DNA of 39,205 nt. Origin: Methylomonas aurea (lineage in GTDB: Bacteria; Pseudomonadota; Gammaproteobacteria; Methylococcales; Methylomonadaceae). The notes beneath the pieces are model-generated. The model was not told the origin of the DNA and made no database searches. It saw only the letters and a list, made by a program, of their open reading frames with translations. The position numbers were made by a program, and so were the translations under genes. This document shows positions 23,951 through 35,925 of this stretch, piece after piece. The stretch is taken from contig NZ_JANIBM010000035.1 in assembly GCF_024505045.1 (NCBI RefSeq), forward strand, positions 1 through 39,205, written 5' to 3'. Each line of letters opens with the position of its first letter. Position 1 is the stretch's first letter.

Positions 23951-25309
23951 TTATCGTTCTCTGAAGGCCCGATCTCTGGCTTTCAATATCGGTTTCAACA
24001 GGTAGTCCAGTACGGTTTTCTTGCCGGTCAAAATATCGACCTCAGCCGTCATACCAGCAATGATATCAAGACGTTGGCCGTTTTTTTCCAGGTAATTTTT
24101 TGCGGTCCGCAATCGGATCAAATAATAACTGTCCTCGTCCTTTTTCTCGCCCGGAATACTATCCGCGCTAATATGCTCCAGCGTCGCATCCAACCCGCCG
24201 TATATCGAGAAATCGTACGCACTAAGTTTTACCACAGCTCGTTGTCCCGGGTGAAGAAAAGCAATATCGGCCGGCCGGATTTTGGCCTCGATCAGGAGCT
24301 GATCCTCCACCGGGACGATTTCCAGCAAATCCATGCCCGGCTGAATCACGCCGCCCACCGTCGCCACTTTGATGCGTTTGACCGTGCCCTTCACCGGCGA
24401 CAACACTCGGGTGCGACTGACGCGGTCTTCCAGCGCCACCGCCGACTCCGAGGTGCGATCCAGTTCGGCCTTGACTTCGTTCAGTTCCTTCAAAGCCTCG
24501 GTGCGGTAGCGGATTTTGATTTCCGCCAATTTATTGCGCGCCTCGTCCAACGACGAACGCAGGCGCGGAATCGCCAGATTGGCCGAATTCAAATCGCCTT
24601 TCAAATCGTTGGCGGCACGCTGCAACCTGAGCAACTCCACCTGCGACATGGCACCGTCGGCCACCAGCGGCTCGGACATCTTCACCTCGTCCTGCAACAA
24701 GCGGTAACTGCGCGCCAATTGCTCGCTCTTGGATTGCAGTTCGACAATTTCCTGCTCTTTTTGCCGAACCTGTTCGGCGAGAATGTCGCTGTTGGATTTG
24801 ATTTCGTTCTGCCGCGACAGCAGCAACTGCCTGGCGTTTTCGGCGATCTGCGGCGCGTTTGCCGTGACCTCCGCCGGTATTTGCAAAGGCGTACCATTGA
24901 TCTCGGCATTCAGCCGCGCGGTGGCTGCCAGCAGTTCGTAATATTTGAGCTTGGTTTCCTTGAACGACGAGGCAAACCTGACTTCGTCCAATTGCAACAG
25001 CACCTGGTCTTTTTCGACCAATTGCCCTTCCTGCACCAGAATGTCGGAAACGATGCCGCCCTCCAGATTCTGCACCACCTGAACCTGGCTGGACGGAATG
25101 GTCTTGCCCTGGCCGCGGGTGACTTCGTCGACCGTAGCGAAGCCGGCCCAAATCAAGGCGATTACCACAAAAGCGAAGCTCGACCACAAGATCAGATGGC
25201 TTTGCAGCGGCAATTCGTACAAATTGGCCGCGTTGACGTCGTTCAGAAAATTTTGGTCTTCGGTCCGATACCGGTTTGCGGCGCGCCATTCGGCAAATTT
25301 CTTCAACAT
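23951..25309 (-). CDS. lapC: HlyD-family membrane fusion protein of the type I secretion system (LapC-like)
   Basis: This 452-aa adaptor has a short cytoplasmic N-terminus, one transmembrane helix (LILWSSFAFVVIALIWAGFA, about 38-57), a split lipoyl/barrel-sandwich domain (VQVVQNLEGGIVSDILVQEG), a long coiled-coil hairpin (about 110-290) and a C-terminal beta-barrel with TVGGVIQPGMDLLEIVP. It bridges the ABC transporter and the TolC channel. The ATG at 25309 lies one base after the ABC gene stop, and its N-terminus MLKKFAEWRAANRYRTED suits the family; the longer reading upstream only overlaps the ABC gene. Confidence 0.92.
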   Translation of the reverse strand: MLKKFAEWRAANRYRTEDQNFLNDVNAANLYELPLQSHLILWSSFAFVVIALIWAGFATVDEVTRGQGKTIPSSQVQVVQNLEGGIVSDILVQEGQLVEKDQVLLQLDEVRFASSFKETKLKYYELLAATARLNAEINGTPLQIPAEVTANAPQIAENARQLLLSRQNEIKSNSDILAEQVRQKEQEIVELQSKSEQLARSYRLLQDEVKMSEPLVADGAMSQVELLRLQRAANDLKGDLNSANLAIPRLRSSLDEARNKLAEIKIRYRTEALKELNEVKAELDRTSESAVALEDRVSRTRVLSPVKGTVKRIKVATVGGVIQPGMDLLEIVPVEDQLLIEAKIRPADIAFLHPGQRAVVKLSAYDFSIYGGLDATLEHISADSIPGEKKDEDSYYLIRLRTAKNYLEKNGQRLDIIAGMTAEVDILTGKKTVLDYLLKPILKARDRAFRER

Positions 25310-25310
25310 A

Positions 25311-27461
25311 TCAAACCGCGACCTTGATTTGACCCTGGCGCAGGGCTTCCAGGACATGCTGTTTCGGACCGTCGGCCACAATATGGCCGCCGTCCATCAC
25401 GATCAGGCGCTCGACCAAACTCAGCAACGACATACGATGCGTTACCAAAATCAAGGTCTGGCCGCTCAACTCGGCGGCGAACCGCTGCTTGAAGCCTTCT
25501 TCGCTGCTGTTGTCCATTGCGTTGGTCGGCTCGTCCAGCACCAAGACCGGCGGCGCCAGCAACAAGGCCCGCGCCAACGCGATGCTCTGGCGTTGACCGC
25601 CGGATAAATTGGCGCCGCCCTCGCCGACCTGCAGATCGAATCCGTCCGGATGCCTATTCACAAACTGGTCGACGCCGGCAATCCGCGCCGCCCGCAACAC
25701 CTGGCTATCGTCGGCGAAGCCGGAGCCGAGCGTGATATTGTCCTTGACGCTACCGTACATCAGCGAAATATCCTGCGGTACATAGCCGATCTGGCGGCGC
25801 AAGTCGGCCGGATCGATCTGGCGAATATCGGCGCCGTCGATCAGAATCGAGCCCTGTTGGGCCTGATATAGCCCCAGGATCAAGCGCTCCAATGTGCTTT
25901 TGCCGGAACCGATGCGGCCGATCACGCCGACCCGCTCACCGGCTTTGATTTTGAACGAGATCGCTTCCAGCGCGTTAATTGGCTGCTGTGGATAACGGAA
26001 GGCGACGTGTTTGAATTCGATATCGCCGTTGAAGCGCGGGCGGTGCAAATAGTCCCGACCCGGTTCGCGCTCGACCGGTAACCCCATCATCCGGTTCAAG
26101 GAATCCAACGCGGCGCGGGCGTGGTGGTAACGGGTCAACAAGGCCGCCACCTGGCCGACCGGCGCCAACGCCCGCGAGGTCAGCATCGTGCAGGCCACGA
26201 GGCCGCCGGTGGTCAAGTCGCCGTCGGCAATGCGGTAAACGCCGGCGACGACGACTATCACCGAGGCCAATTGCTGGAAAAACGCCGTCAAATTGACGGT
26301 CAAGCCGGAATAAAACCGCGACTTCAATCCGAGCCGGGCCATTTCGCCGATGCCTTTTTCCCAACGCGCCTGCAGTTGGCCCTCGGCGCCGGCGGCCTTG
26401 AGCGTTTCCAGGTTTGACAAGGCCTCGACCAGAGTGGCGTTTTTCTCGGCGCCGGCTTTGAACAAGGCCTGGATCGTAGCCCTTAACGGCGCCTGCAACG
26501 CGATGCCGATCAACACCGCCAACGGCAAAATGCCTAGCGGTATCCAGGCCAAATAGCCTCCGATACTGGAAATAATCAATATGAACAGGATCAGGAACGG
26601 CAGGTCGATCAGCGTAGCTAAGCTGGCCGAGGTCAGAAACTCGCGGAACGATTCGAATTCGCTCAGGTTGTTGGCAAAACCGCCGATCGAAACCGGTTTG
26701 GCCTCCATCCGGATATTCATCAGTTTTTCGAAAATCGTCGCGGAAAGCACGATATCGGCGCGCTTGCCGGCGGCATCGATGAAGTAGCTGCGCAGCAGTT
26801 TCATCGCCAGTTCGAAGCCGAACACTATCGTGATGCCTAGCGCGAACACCCAGAGGGTTTCCAAAGCCCGATTCGGCACCACCCTGTCGTAAACGTTCAT
26901 GAAGAACAGCGGCGCGGTCAACGCGAATATGTTGATCAACAACGACGCCGCCAGCACTTCGGCATAAATCGGCCAGGACTTGGCTATAACGTCCCAAAAC
27001 CAATGTTTTACTTTGGGCAGGCCCGCCTCGCCGCTTCTGGCATCGAAACGGTGGCCGACTTGTACGAAGAAAGCCAAGCCGCTGTACAGCGCATTCAACT
27101 CGGCGGCTGCGACGGTTTTTTCGCCGCTTTCGGTTTCCGGGACGATGACGGTATAGCGGTCGGCATCCACGCCAACCAACACACAGGTGTTGCCGTCCTT
27201 CAGCAACAGCACGACCGGCAAGACCAGCCTGGAGATCCGCTCCAACGGCCGGCGCAACAAACTAGCGCGCAAACCGGCACGCTCGGCGGCACGCGGAAAC
27301 AATTCAGGGGTCAGTTTATGGTCCGGCAACGGCAAGCCGGCCACTAGCGCCGTCGCGGTTTGGGGAATATGCAGGATCTTGCAGACCGATAACAAAGCCA
27401 GCAATAGCGGATCGTCAAACTTGGGATTGGCGGGTCCTAGGCTCAGCAGGCTGTCGGGCAT
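25311..27461 (-). CDS. lapB: Type I secretion ABC transporter (LapB-like)
   Basis: This 716-aa protein has three parts. Residues about 10-140 form a C39-peptidase-like domain without the usual catalytic DCGxAC motif, so it is probably a substrate-docking domain. Residues about 160-450 form a six-helix ABC membrane domain. Residues about 480-716 are the ATPase, with Walker A GRIGSGKST (Lys521), signature LSGGQRQ, Walker B PVLVLDEPT and an H-loop (LVTHR). This matches LapB-type exporters of large RTX adhesins, which fold outside and usually keep an N-terminal retention module. No such adhesin gene is in the window. The gene starts the operon lapB-lapC-luxR-lapE. The ATG at 27461 has no clear ribosome-binding site. 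Confidence 0.92.
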   Translation of the reverse strand: MPDSLLSLGPANPKFDDPLLLALLSVCKILHIPQTATALVAGLPLPDHKLTPELFPRAAERAGLRASLLRRPLERISRLVLPVVLLLKDGNTCVLVGVDADRYTVIVPETESGEKTVAAAELNALYSGLAFFVQVGHRFDARSGEAGLPKVKHWFWDVIAKSWPIYAEVLAASLLINIFALTAPLFFMNVYDRVVPNRALETLWVFALGITIVFGFELAMKLLRSYFIDAAGKRADIVLSATIFEKLMNIRMEAKPVSIGGFANNLSEFESFREFLTSASLATLIDLPFLILFILIISSIGGYLAWIPLGILPLAVLIGIALQAPLRATIQALFKAGAEKNATLVEALSNLETLKAAGAEGQLQARWEKGIGEMARLGLKSRFYSGLTVNLTAFFQQLASVIVVVAGVYRIADGDLTTGGLVACTMLTSRALAPVGQVAALLTRYHHARAALDSLNRMMGLPVEREPGRDYLHRPRFNGDIEFKHVAFRYPQQPINALEAISFKIKAGERVGVIGRIGSGKSTLERLILGLYQAQQGSILIDGADIRQIDPADLRRQIGYVPQDISLMYGSVKDNITLGSGFADDSQVLRAARIAGVDQFVNRHPDGFDLQVGEGGANLSGGQRQSIALARALLLAPPVLVLDEPTNAMDNSSEEGFKQRFAAELSGQTLILVTHRMSLLSLVERLIVMDGGHIVADGPKQHVLEALRQGQIKVAV

Positions 27462-27518
27462 CGGGTTTATGGATCGGTAAAGTGATTATTTTTATTGTGG
27501 AACCGGTTTCAGTTCCAG

Positions 27519-27524
27519 ATTATA
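27519..27524 (-). promoter_or_regulatory. Candidate -10 element for the lapB operon
   Basis: TATAAT on the minus strand lies in the AT-rich 122-bp gap between truD and lapB, about 58 bases before the lapB start. A convincing -35 hexamer at normal spacing is not evident, so the promoter call rests on the -10 match and position only. Confidence 0.35.
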
Positions 27525-27583
27525 AATTGATTAAGATTACAATCCTACCAACACTTGTACCCAAGTCCAATTTACATAAAAAT

Positions 27584-28621
27584 TCACTCAGAGATTGCCG
27601 ATTCGTCGCCGATCAATTCCCTCAGCAAGGCAGTCGCATAACTACCGGCCGGCAGCGGAAAACCTAAATGCAGGCCTTGGCTGTCCCAGTTCCAACGCAA
27701 TTCGCCCGGTATCGCCCTTAGCGCGCGGCGGTCGGCGGCATCCGCATGAACCCTTAGGCCATCGACCAATAATGGATTGGCTTTTAAAACCGCGTGCTCG
27801 ATTTCGCCGGCATCGGCCACGGCAAACAGGCCGGATTTGCCGTACAGCACGGCGGTCGGATGAATCTCGCCGGCCGCCACCCGCGCGACCAGGCGGGCAT
27901 CCACGGCTTCATCAACAAACACGCTATTACTCGCCGCCAGCTTGAACACATCGCCGGCCAAAGCGCGGTCCCAACAGCCTTGGCGGACGCGCTCGGCCAG
28001 GATCAGATTGAACAAATAAGAACGGGCGGCTGACAGGTAAATCGATGCCTGTTCGCGTTTGACCTTGGCGCCGCCGAACAGCGCCAGGGCTTTGTCGATA
28101 TTTCTGCCGTGATGGCCGAAGCGCTGCGGACCGAAGTAATTGGGAAAGCCTTGCGCTTGGATTTGCCGCAGTTGGGATTCGGTTTGAGTGCGGTCGCCCT
28201 GCCAGTTGCGCAGCAGAATTTCGAAACGGTTGCCGGCCAGCACGCCGCGCTTGAGCTTGCGCGGATGACGAACCGCTTGCAGGATTTTTAGCGTTTCCGA
28301 TTCAATCGTCGACCAATCCGGATCGCCTTTGCCGGGTAACCAAACACTGAACCATTGCCGGGTGCGGCCATGTCTATCCTTCAGTCCGGCGTAGCCGATG
28401 TCGCGTTGTCTAACCCCGGCATGGCGGGCTAAAAGGCGGGCGATGTATTCGGTGTTTTCGCTGATTTTTTCGATGTAAAGGAAAACGTGCTCGCCGCTGC
28501 CTTCCGGCTCGAAACCGAGGATTTCTTCGACGACGAAATCGTCAGGAATGGTTTTGATGTCGGCACTGCCGGATGGGCCGCCGAAGGCGTAGGGCCAAAC
28601 CGGCAGCGTCAATTCGGTCAC
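27584..28621 (-). CDS. truD: tRNA pseudouridine synthase D
   Basis: This 345-aa enzyme makes pseudouridine 13 in tRNA. The catalytic motif [15 protein letters not shown] contains Asp82, equivalent to the essential Asp of E. coli Tru[17 protein letters not shown] is the other family signature, and the insertion (TRUD) domain occupies about residues 150-300. Length is normal. The start overlaps the ispF stop by four bases. In many gammaproteobacteria surE and pcm follow truD; here the cluster stops and the secretion operon begins. Confidence 0.95.
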   Translation of the reverse strand: MTELTLPVWPYAFGGPSGSADIKTIPDDFVVEEILGFEPEGSGEHVFLYIEKISENTEYIARLLARHAGVRQRDIGYAGLKDRHGRTRQWFSVWLPGKGDPDWSTIESETLKILQAVRHPRKLKRGVLAGNRFEILLRNWQGDRTQTESQLRQIQAQGFPNYFGPQRFGHHGRNIDKALALFGGAKVKREQASIYLSAARSYLFNLILAERVRQGCWDRALAGDVFKLAASNSVFVDEAVDARLVARVAAGEIHPTAVLYGKSGLFAVADAGEIEHAVLKANPLLVDGLRVHADAADRRALRAIPGELRWNWDSQGLHLGFPLPAGSYATALLRELIGDESAISE

Positions 28622-29091
28622 TTTTCGATCAACACCACCGCCTGCACCGCAATGCCTTCCTTGCGGCCTTCGAAACCGAGCTTCTCGGTGGTGGTGGCTT
28701 TGACGTTGATGAAGTCGATGTCGGTTTCCAGGTCGGCGGCGATGTTGGCGCGCATGGCCGGCACGTGCGGCAGCATTTTCGGAGCCTGGGCGATGATGGT
28801 GACGTCGGCGTTGACCAGCTTATAGCCTTTTTCCTTAACGATGCCGTAAACATGGCGCAACAACACCCGGCTGTCGGCGCCCTTGAATTCGGGGTCGGTA
28901 TCCGGAAAATGCTTGCCGATGTCGCCCAGCGCCGCCGCGCCCAGGATCGCATCCGCCAGCGCGTGCAATACCACGTCGCCGTCGGAATGAGCTTCCAGGC
29001 CTTTTTCGTAAGGAATGGTGACGCCGCCCAGAATGATGTGGTCGCCGTCGTTGAAGCGGTGGACATCGTAGCCCATGCCGACTCGAATCAT
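28618..29091 (-). CDS. ispF: 2-C-methyl-D-erythritol 2,4-cyclodiphosphate synthase
   Basis: This 157-aa enzyme performs the cyclisation step of the MEP isoprenoid pathway. The metal ligands Asp9, His11 (MGYDVHRF) and His43 ([14 protein letters not shown]) are present, as is the substrate loop [12 protein letters not shown] and the C-terminal [16 protein letters not shown]. It overlaps ispD by four bases and truD by four, showing tight coupling with its pathway partner IspD. Confidence 0.96.
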   Translation of the reverse strand: MIRVGMGYDVHRFNDGDHIILGGVTIPYEKGLEAHSDGDVVLHALADAILGAAALGDIGKHFPDTDPEFKGADSRVLLRHVYGIVKEKGYKLVNADVTIIAQAPKMLPHVPAMRANIAADLETDIDFINVKATTTEKLGFEGRKEGIAVQAVVLIEK

Positions 29092-29783
29092 GCTTGTTGC
29101 TCCATATAGAATTGCGCCAACGCCAGGTCTTCCGGGCGGGTGATTTTGATGTTTTCCGGTCGGCCTTCGACGATCTTGGGCTGGTAGCCCATGATTTCCA
29201 GCGCGCTGGCTTCGTCGGTGACGGCCGGATTGCCTTCGGTCTGTTGCAGCGCGTCGCGCAGCATGCCGTATTTGAACATTTGCGGCGTCAACGCGCGCCA
29301 GACGTGCTTGCGGTCGATGGTCGCGGTGATCGTATCGCCGTCGACGTGTTTTAGCGTATCGTGCGAACTCAAGGCCAGGATGCCGCCGACCGCATCGTTT
29401 TGCAGCGTGTCGATTTGCAATTGAATGTCGCTGGCCGTCAGACAGGGACGCGCGGCGTCATGCACCAGCACCCAGTCGTCTTCACAGGCCTTGCCTTGCA
29501 GTGCTTTCAGCGCCGACAACACCGAGTCGGCGCGTTCCTTGCCGCCGGGCGCAGTGATCACGTCTGGATGTTTGGAGATTTCCAGTTCCGGCCAATACGG
29601 GTCTTCAACGGAAATCGCCACCGCGACTTTTTGAAACGCTCCGGATGCCAGCAAGCGGCTCAAAGTGTGTTCGATGACGGTCTTGCCGGCCAGCGGCAGA
29701 TATTGTTTGGGTCGGTCGGCCTGCATGCGTTTGCCGACGCCGGCTGCGGGCACCACGGCCCAACATTTGGGAATTGGTTTCAT
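29088..29783 (-). CDS. ispD: 2-C-methyl-D-erythritol 4-phosphate cytidylyltransferase
   Basis: This 231-aa enzyme couples CTP to methylerythritol phosphate in the MEP pathway. The nucleotide-binding N-terminus [25 protein letters not shown] loop (residues 12-32) and the [16 protein letters not shown] active-site stretch are clear. Three bases separate it from ftsB upstream, and it overlaps ispF downstream. Confidence 0.96.
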   Translation of the reverse strand: MKPIPKCWAVVPAAGVGKRMQADRPKQYLPLAGKTVIEHTLSRLLASGAFQKVAVAISVEDPYWPELEISKHPDVITAPGGKERADSVLSALKALQGKACEDDWVLVHDAARPCLTASDIQLQIDTLQNDAVGGILALSSHDTLKHVDGDTITATIDRKHVWRALTPQMFKYGMLRDALQQTEGNPAVTDEASALEIMGYQPKIVEGRPENIKITRPEDLALAQFYMEQQA

Positions 29784-29786
29784 GCT

Positions 29787-30056
29787 TTACTCAAGCACTT
29801 GAAAGAAAGTTTCGTTTTCCTTGATCATGCCCAGTTCGTAACGGGCGCGTTCTTCGATGGTCTCCAGACCTTTACGCAAATCCTTGACCTCGGCGTACAA
29901 AGCGTCGTTGCGTTCTTTTTTTTCCTGGGCTTCCTTGGTCAATTCCTCCAGCCGCGCGCGGTACTCGCGAATCTGCGACAGACTGGCATCGCCGAACCAC
30001 AACCTGTACTGGAAGTGCAGCGTCAAAGCGATGATGACAAGGATCAGGGTTTTGAT
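29787..30056 (-). CDS. ftsB: Cell division protein FtsB, with an apparently non-canonical start
   Basis: FtsB is a bitopic protein that joins FtsL and FtsQ in the divisome. The sequence has the typical QYRLWFGDAS after the membrane helix, a coiled coil (about 28-70) and the closing RARYELGMIKENETFFQVL. The only ATG/GTG/TTG start in frame is TTG at 30026, which gives 79 aa and cuts away most of the membrane helix, with no ribosome-binding site. The frame continues upstream as KTLILVIIALTLHFQYRLWF, and ATC at 30056 aligns exactly with the E. coli FtsB initiator (89 aa). I therefore place the start there, as an AUC codon, with moderate confidence. An in-frame stop at 30084-30086 limits the extension. 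Confidence 0.75.
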   Translation of the reverse strand: MKTLILVIIALTLHFQYRLWFGDASLSQIREYRARLEELTKEAQEKKERNDALYAEVKDLRKGLETIEERARYELGMIKENETFFQVLE

Positions 30057-30068
30057 GGCGAGATCTCG

Positions 30069-30193
30069 AAAATGTAGGTTGGGTTACGACTGCATGGAGC
30101 AGTTGCCGAGTCGAAGCCGTAACCCAACACTTCGGCTTTTAAGCTGGGTTACACCCTTCGCTATCGTTCAGGGTCAACCCAGCCTACATTTTT
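30069..30193. repeat. Palindromic double-hairpin element between eno and ftsB
   Basis: The ends are near-perfect terminal inverted repeats: AAAATGTAGGTTGGGTT (30069-30085) against AACCCAGCCTACATTTT (30176-30192), one mismatch. Inside are two further hairpins. One is GTTGGGTTACG/CGTAACCCAAC (arms near 30079 and 30118), the other GCTGGGTT plus ACCCT against AGGGT plus AACCCAGC (30143-30183). It resembles the dispersed GTAGGTTGGGTT-type intergenic repeats found in many bacterial genomes, which are REP- or MITE-like. It abuts the 5' end of ftsB. Confidence 0.75.
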
Positions 30194-30194
30194 A

Positions 30195-31505
<1,311 letters not shown>

Positions 31506-31520
31506 TTAATTATTAGTTTT

Positions 31521-32357
31521 TCAACCTAAGGTGGTTTCGATGAAGGCCTGGCCTTTAACGGCGCGGTCTATGGTCATCAAGGTCTCCAGCAATTCTTTCA
31601 TCCGGTGCAGCGGCCAGGAATTGGGGCCATCGCTCAAGGCTTCTTCGGGTTTAGGATGGGTTTCCATAAACAGGCCGGCAACGCCGACCGCCACCGCCGC
31701 CCTCGCCAACACCGGCACATGCTCGCGCTGGCCGCCGGAACAACTGCCCTGGCCGCCCGGTAACTGCACCGAGTGGGTAGCGTCGAACACGACCGGACAT
31801 TGGGTGTCGCGCATCACTGCCAACGAACGCATATCGGACACCAGATTGTTGTAACCGAACGATACCCCGCGCTCGCAGACCATGATCTTGTCGTTACCGG
31901 TGGCCTTGGCCTTGGCGACGACGTTGCCCATGTCCCACGGCGCCATGAACTGGCCTTTCTTGATATTGACCGGTTTGCCTTGGGCGGCGACACTTTGGAT
32001 GAAATTGGTCTGCCGGCACAGGAAAGCCGGGGTTTGCATCACGTCGACGACTGCCGCAACTTCGGCCAGCGGCGTATCTTCGTGCACATCGGTCAGCACC
32101 GGCACACCCAGTTGTTGTTTGACCTTTTCCAGAATCTGCAAGCCGGTTTCCAGGCCCAGGCCGCGGAAACTGCTCATCGACGAGCGGTTGGCTTTATCGA
32201 ACGACGATTTGTAAATGAACGGTATGCCCAGCTCGCTGGTGATTTCCTTGAGTTTACCGGCAGTATCCAGCGTCATCTGTTCGCTTTCGATGACGCAAGT
32301 GCCGGCGATCAGAAATAACGGTTTGTCGAGTCCGGCTTCGAAATTGCAAAGTTGCAT
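31521..32357 (-). CDS. kdsA: 3-deoxy-8-phosphooctulonate synthase (KDO-8-phosphate synthase)
   Basis: This 278-aa enzyme condenses PEP and arabinose-5-phosphate to make KDO-8-phosphate for lipopolysaccharide. Family motifs include [38 protein letters not shown], and [15 protein letters not shown] with [19 protein letters not shown]. Twelve bases separate it from pyrG, consistent with one operon. Confidence 0.97.
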   Translation of the reverse strand: MQLCNFEAGLDKPLFLIAGTCVIESEQMTLDTAGKLKEITSELGIPFIYKSSFDKANRSSMSSFRGLGLETGLQILEKVKQQLGVPVLTDVHEDTPLAEVAAVVDVMQTPAFLCRQTNFIQSVAAQGKPVNIKKGQFMAPWDMGNVVAKAKATGNDKIMVCERGVSFGYNNLVSDMRSLAVMRDTQCPVVFDATHSVQLPGGQGSCSGGQREHVPVLARAAVAVGVAGLFMETHPKPEEALSDGPNSWPLHRMKELLETLMTIDRAVKGQAFIETTLG

Positions 32358-32369
32358 GCTTGACCTTGA

Positions 32370-34028
<1,659 letters not shown>

Positions 34029-34135
34029 TTAGCGAATAGCAGGATCAAAACAAACGGCGATTTTAACAGCTTTGGCCGCAGCTTGCCGCTAAATTAGACT
34101 GATCACCCCAAAGGACACCGAAGCGGAAGCGGGAC

Positions 34136-34159
34136 GCCGGCCTCCTTTGACAGGCCGGC
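34136..34159 (-). terminator. Hairpin downstream of the small membrane protein genes
   Basis: GCCGGCCT and AGGCCGGC form a perfect 8-bp GC-rich stem with an 8-base loop, 10 bases after the stop of the 64-aa membrane protein gene. The following bases on the minus strand are not T-rich, so termination strength is doubtful. Confidence 0.4.
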
Positions 34160-34168
34160 AAATCCCGA

Positions 34169-34363
34169 TCATTCCAACTTCACGCCCGGCCGCAAATTCG
34201 GCCAAGAGCTGAATGCGAACACCCAAATCATGATGATATTCACCACCGGCACCAGCAGCACTAGCGCCCAACGCCCGTCGAACCCGGCTTTTTGCAAAAT
34301 GCGATAGCCCAGCCAAAGGCAGAAGAGAATGTAGGCCGGTAAAATGATAAAAAACAACTCCAT
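34169..34363 (-). CDS. Small hydrophobic membrane protein
   Basis: This 64-aa protein has two predicted membrane helices (LFFIILPAYILFCLWLGYRI and ALVLLVPVVNIIMIWVFAF) joined by KAGFDGRW and followed by SSWPNLRPG. AGGAG is 8 bases before the ATG at 34363; an in-frame GTG at 34369 is too close to it. The preceding gene encodes a related protein with the same Lys-Ala-Gly loop and the WPNL ending. Function unknown. Confidence 0.7.
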   Translation of the reverse strand: MELFFIILPAYILFCLWLGYRILQKAGFDGRWALVLLVPVVNIIMIWVFAFSSWPNLRPGVKLE

Positions 34364-34365
34364 GA

Positions 34366-34554
34366 TCACCGCTCCTGCTTCAGGTTAGGCCATGCTTGAA
34401 ACGCCAACTGCAAGAACACCAATAGCAAGCCGAACACCGGCAAAAACACCAACGCGGCCCACCCCGGATGCAAACCGGCCTTTTTATAAACTACGATGGT
34501 CGGAATCGCCACCATCATCCCGACAATCGCACTCTGCAGAACATCCGGAAACAT
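34366..34554 (-). CDS. Small hydrophobic membrane protein, paralogue of the next gene
   Basis: This 62-aa protein has two hydrophobic helices (SAIVGMMVAIPTIVVY and AALVFLPVFGLLLVFLQLAF) around KKAGLHPGW and ends QAWPNLKQER. The same helix-loop-helix plus WPNL pattern is in the downstream 64-aa protein, so the pair likely arose by duplication or forms a two-component membrane unit. GGGGAGATG overlaps the start region and can act as ribosome-binding site. It lies 9 bases after the tilS stop and could be co-transcribed with tilS. Function unknown. Confidence 0.7.
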   Translation of the reverse strand: MFPDVLQSAIVGMMVAIPTIVVYKKAGLHPGWAALVFLPVFGLLLVFLQLAFQAWPNLKQER

Positions 34555-34563
34555 CTCCCCTCC

Positions 34564-35913
34564 TCATCTACGTTTACTATCGCCAAACCCGTTCTCGGCT
34601 TGCCAAACCACCCGGTAAACAGCAGTCGCGCCGCTTGCCCAGGCCCACTCAGCTACCCATAAGCCCGCTACCGCCGCCAGACGCCCGTCGAGATAGACCA
34701 ATGGCCGTTGATCGCGTTCCCAAGGCGGAACCCCCGCCTCCTGGTACAATTTCTTCAGGCAATGATGCCCGGACCGCCCAGGCAACTTCAGTTTTTCGCC
34801 GCCAGCCCGGGCCTTAACCAACACCTCTGCACCATCCCAATGAGCCTTGGCGATTCCGGAAGACGCCTCCACCCGGGCCAAGCCATAGCCGTTTCCCAAG
34901 TCTAACCGCGCATCCGGTTTCGGCCACAACAAATTGCCTGCGAATTTACCCAACGCGGCCGCCGGGATGCAAAACAATTTTTGCCGATAACCTAAAATGC
35001 AGTATCCCTGGATTTGAACTTGCAGCGGCGAAGCGTTAAGCCGACGCCCCGACATTTGCTCCGTCAACGCCTTGATGACGGCGGTGCTTGGCGGCTTCAG
35101 CCCGAAACGGGCCAACCATTTCCGCAACACAACGCGGCGCTGCGACTCGGCGAGTCGGCTTAAACCGACAAGACTGATACTCTTACTTTCGGGATCGATC
35201 AACTCCGCCAAAATCGAGTCCGCCCAATCCTCTAACATCCGCGAGGCTTCGCCGCAATGCGCTGCTGAACGCGCCACTGTTTTATCCAATGAAGGCCAGC
35301 GCTGCTTTAACAGCGGCACGATTTGATTGCGCAGAAAATTGCGATCGAAGTCGCTGCTTTGGTTACTCGGATCTTCCACCCATTGCAGATTATTGGCGAG
35401 TGCGTATTCGCAGATATCTTTTTTAGATGTGTCCAAAAAAGGCCGCAACATACGCCCGCAGCCAAACGCCGCATCAACCGGCATGCCGGCCAAGCCGGCC
35501 ACACCGGCGCCCCTGAACAATTGCAACAACAACGTCTCCATTTGGTCGTCGCGGTGTTGCGCGAGCAACAGCACGTCGTCCGTCTGCAGCAATTGGTTTA
35601 AGGCCCGGTACCGGGCTTCGCGCGCTGCAGCTTCCGGACCTTCGCCGTTACGGGCAACAGCATCGACCTTGACGATTTTAAACACCACCCCCAACTCCCG
35701 GCACTGGTCGCGGCAATGCTCCCCCCATGCGGCGGCGGCGGCTTGCAAGCCGTGGTTGACGTATACGGCGACGATGCGCTCGCGTAGCTGGGCGCCGGTC
35801 GCTGCCAAGTGGAGCAACACATGTGAATCAACTCCGCCGCTGTAAGCCACGTAAACCGTCCGGCAACTCGCCGGCAACAGCTTAGTGATCAGACGCGGGT
35901 CGAGGTTGGACAT
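34564..35913 (-). CDS. tilS: tRNA(Ile)-lysidine synthase
   Basis: This 449-aa enzyme converts C34 of the CAU-anticodon isoleucine tRNA to lysidine, essential for reading AUA. The PP-loop motif SGGVDS (residues 25-30) binds ATP. LLLAQHRDDQMETLLLQLFRG and RMLRPFLDTSKKDI follow as expected, and a C-terminal tRNA-binding domain extends past residue 370. An ATG at 35925 is four codons earlier but lies directly at the T run of the accA terminator; I prefer 35913, without a strong ribosome-binding site in either case. Confidence 0.93.
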   Translation of the reverse strand: MSNLDPRLITKLLPASCRTVYVAYSGGVDSHVLLHLAATGAQLRERIVAVYVNHGLQAAAAAWGEHCRDQCRELGVVFKIVKVDAVARNGEGPEAAAREARYRALNQLLQTDDVLLLAQHRDDQMETLLLQLFRGAGVAGLAGMPVDAAFGCGRMLRPFLDTSKKDICEYALANNLQWVEDPSNQSSDFDRNFLRNQIVPLLKQRWPSLDKTVARSAAHCGEASRMLEDWADSILAELIDPESKSISLVGLSRLAESQRRVVLRKWLARFGLKPPSTAVIKALTEQMSGRRLNASPLQVQIQGYCILGYRQKLFCIPAAALGKFAGNLLWPKPDARLDLGNGYGLARVEASSGIAKAHWDGAEVLVKARAGGEKLKLPGRSGHHCLKKLYQEAGVPPWERDQRPLVYLDGRLAAVAGLWVAEWAWASGATAVYRVVWQAENGFGDSKRR

Positions 35914-35925
35914 TATCCGGATCAT

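Noticed and set aside
29787..30026. TTG at 30026 as the true ftsB start
   Set aside because: It would remove most of the conserved membrane anchor and has no ribosome-binding site, although a gene finder would choose it.
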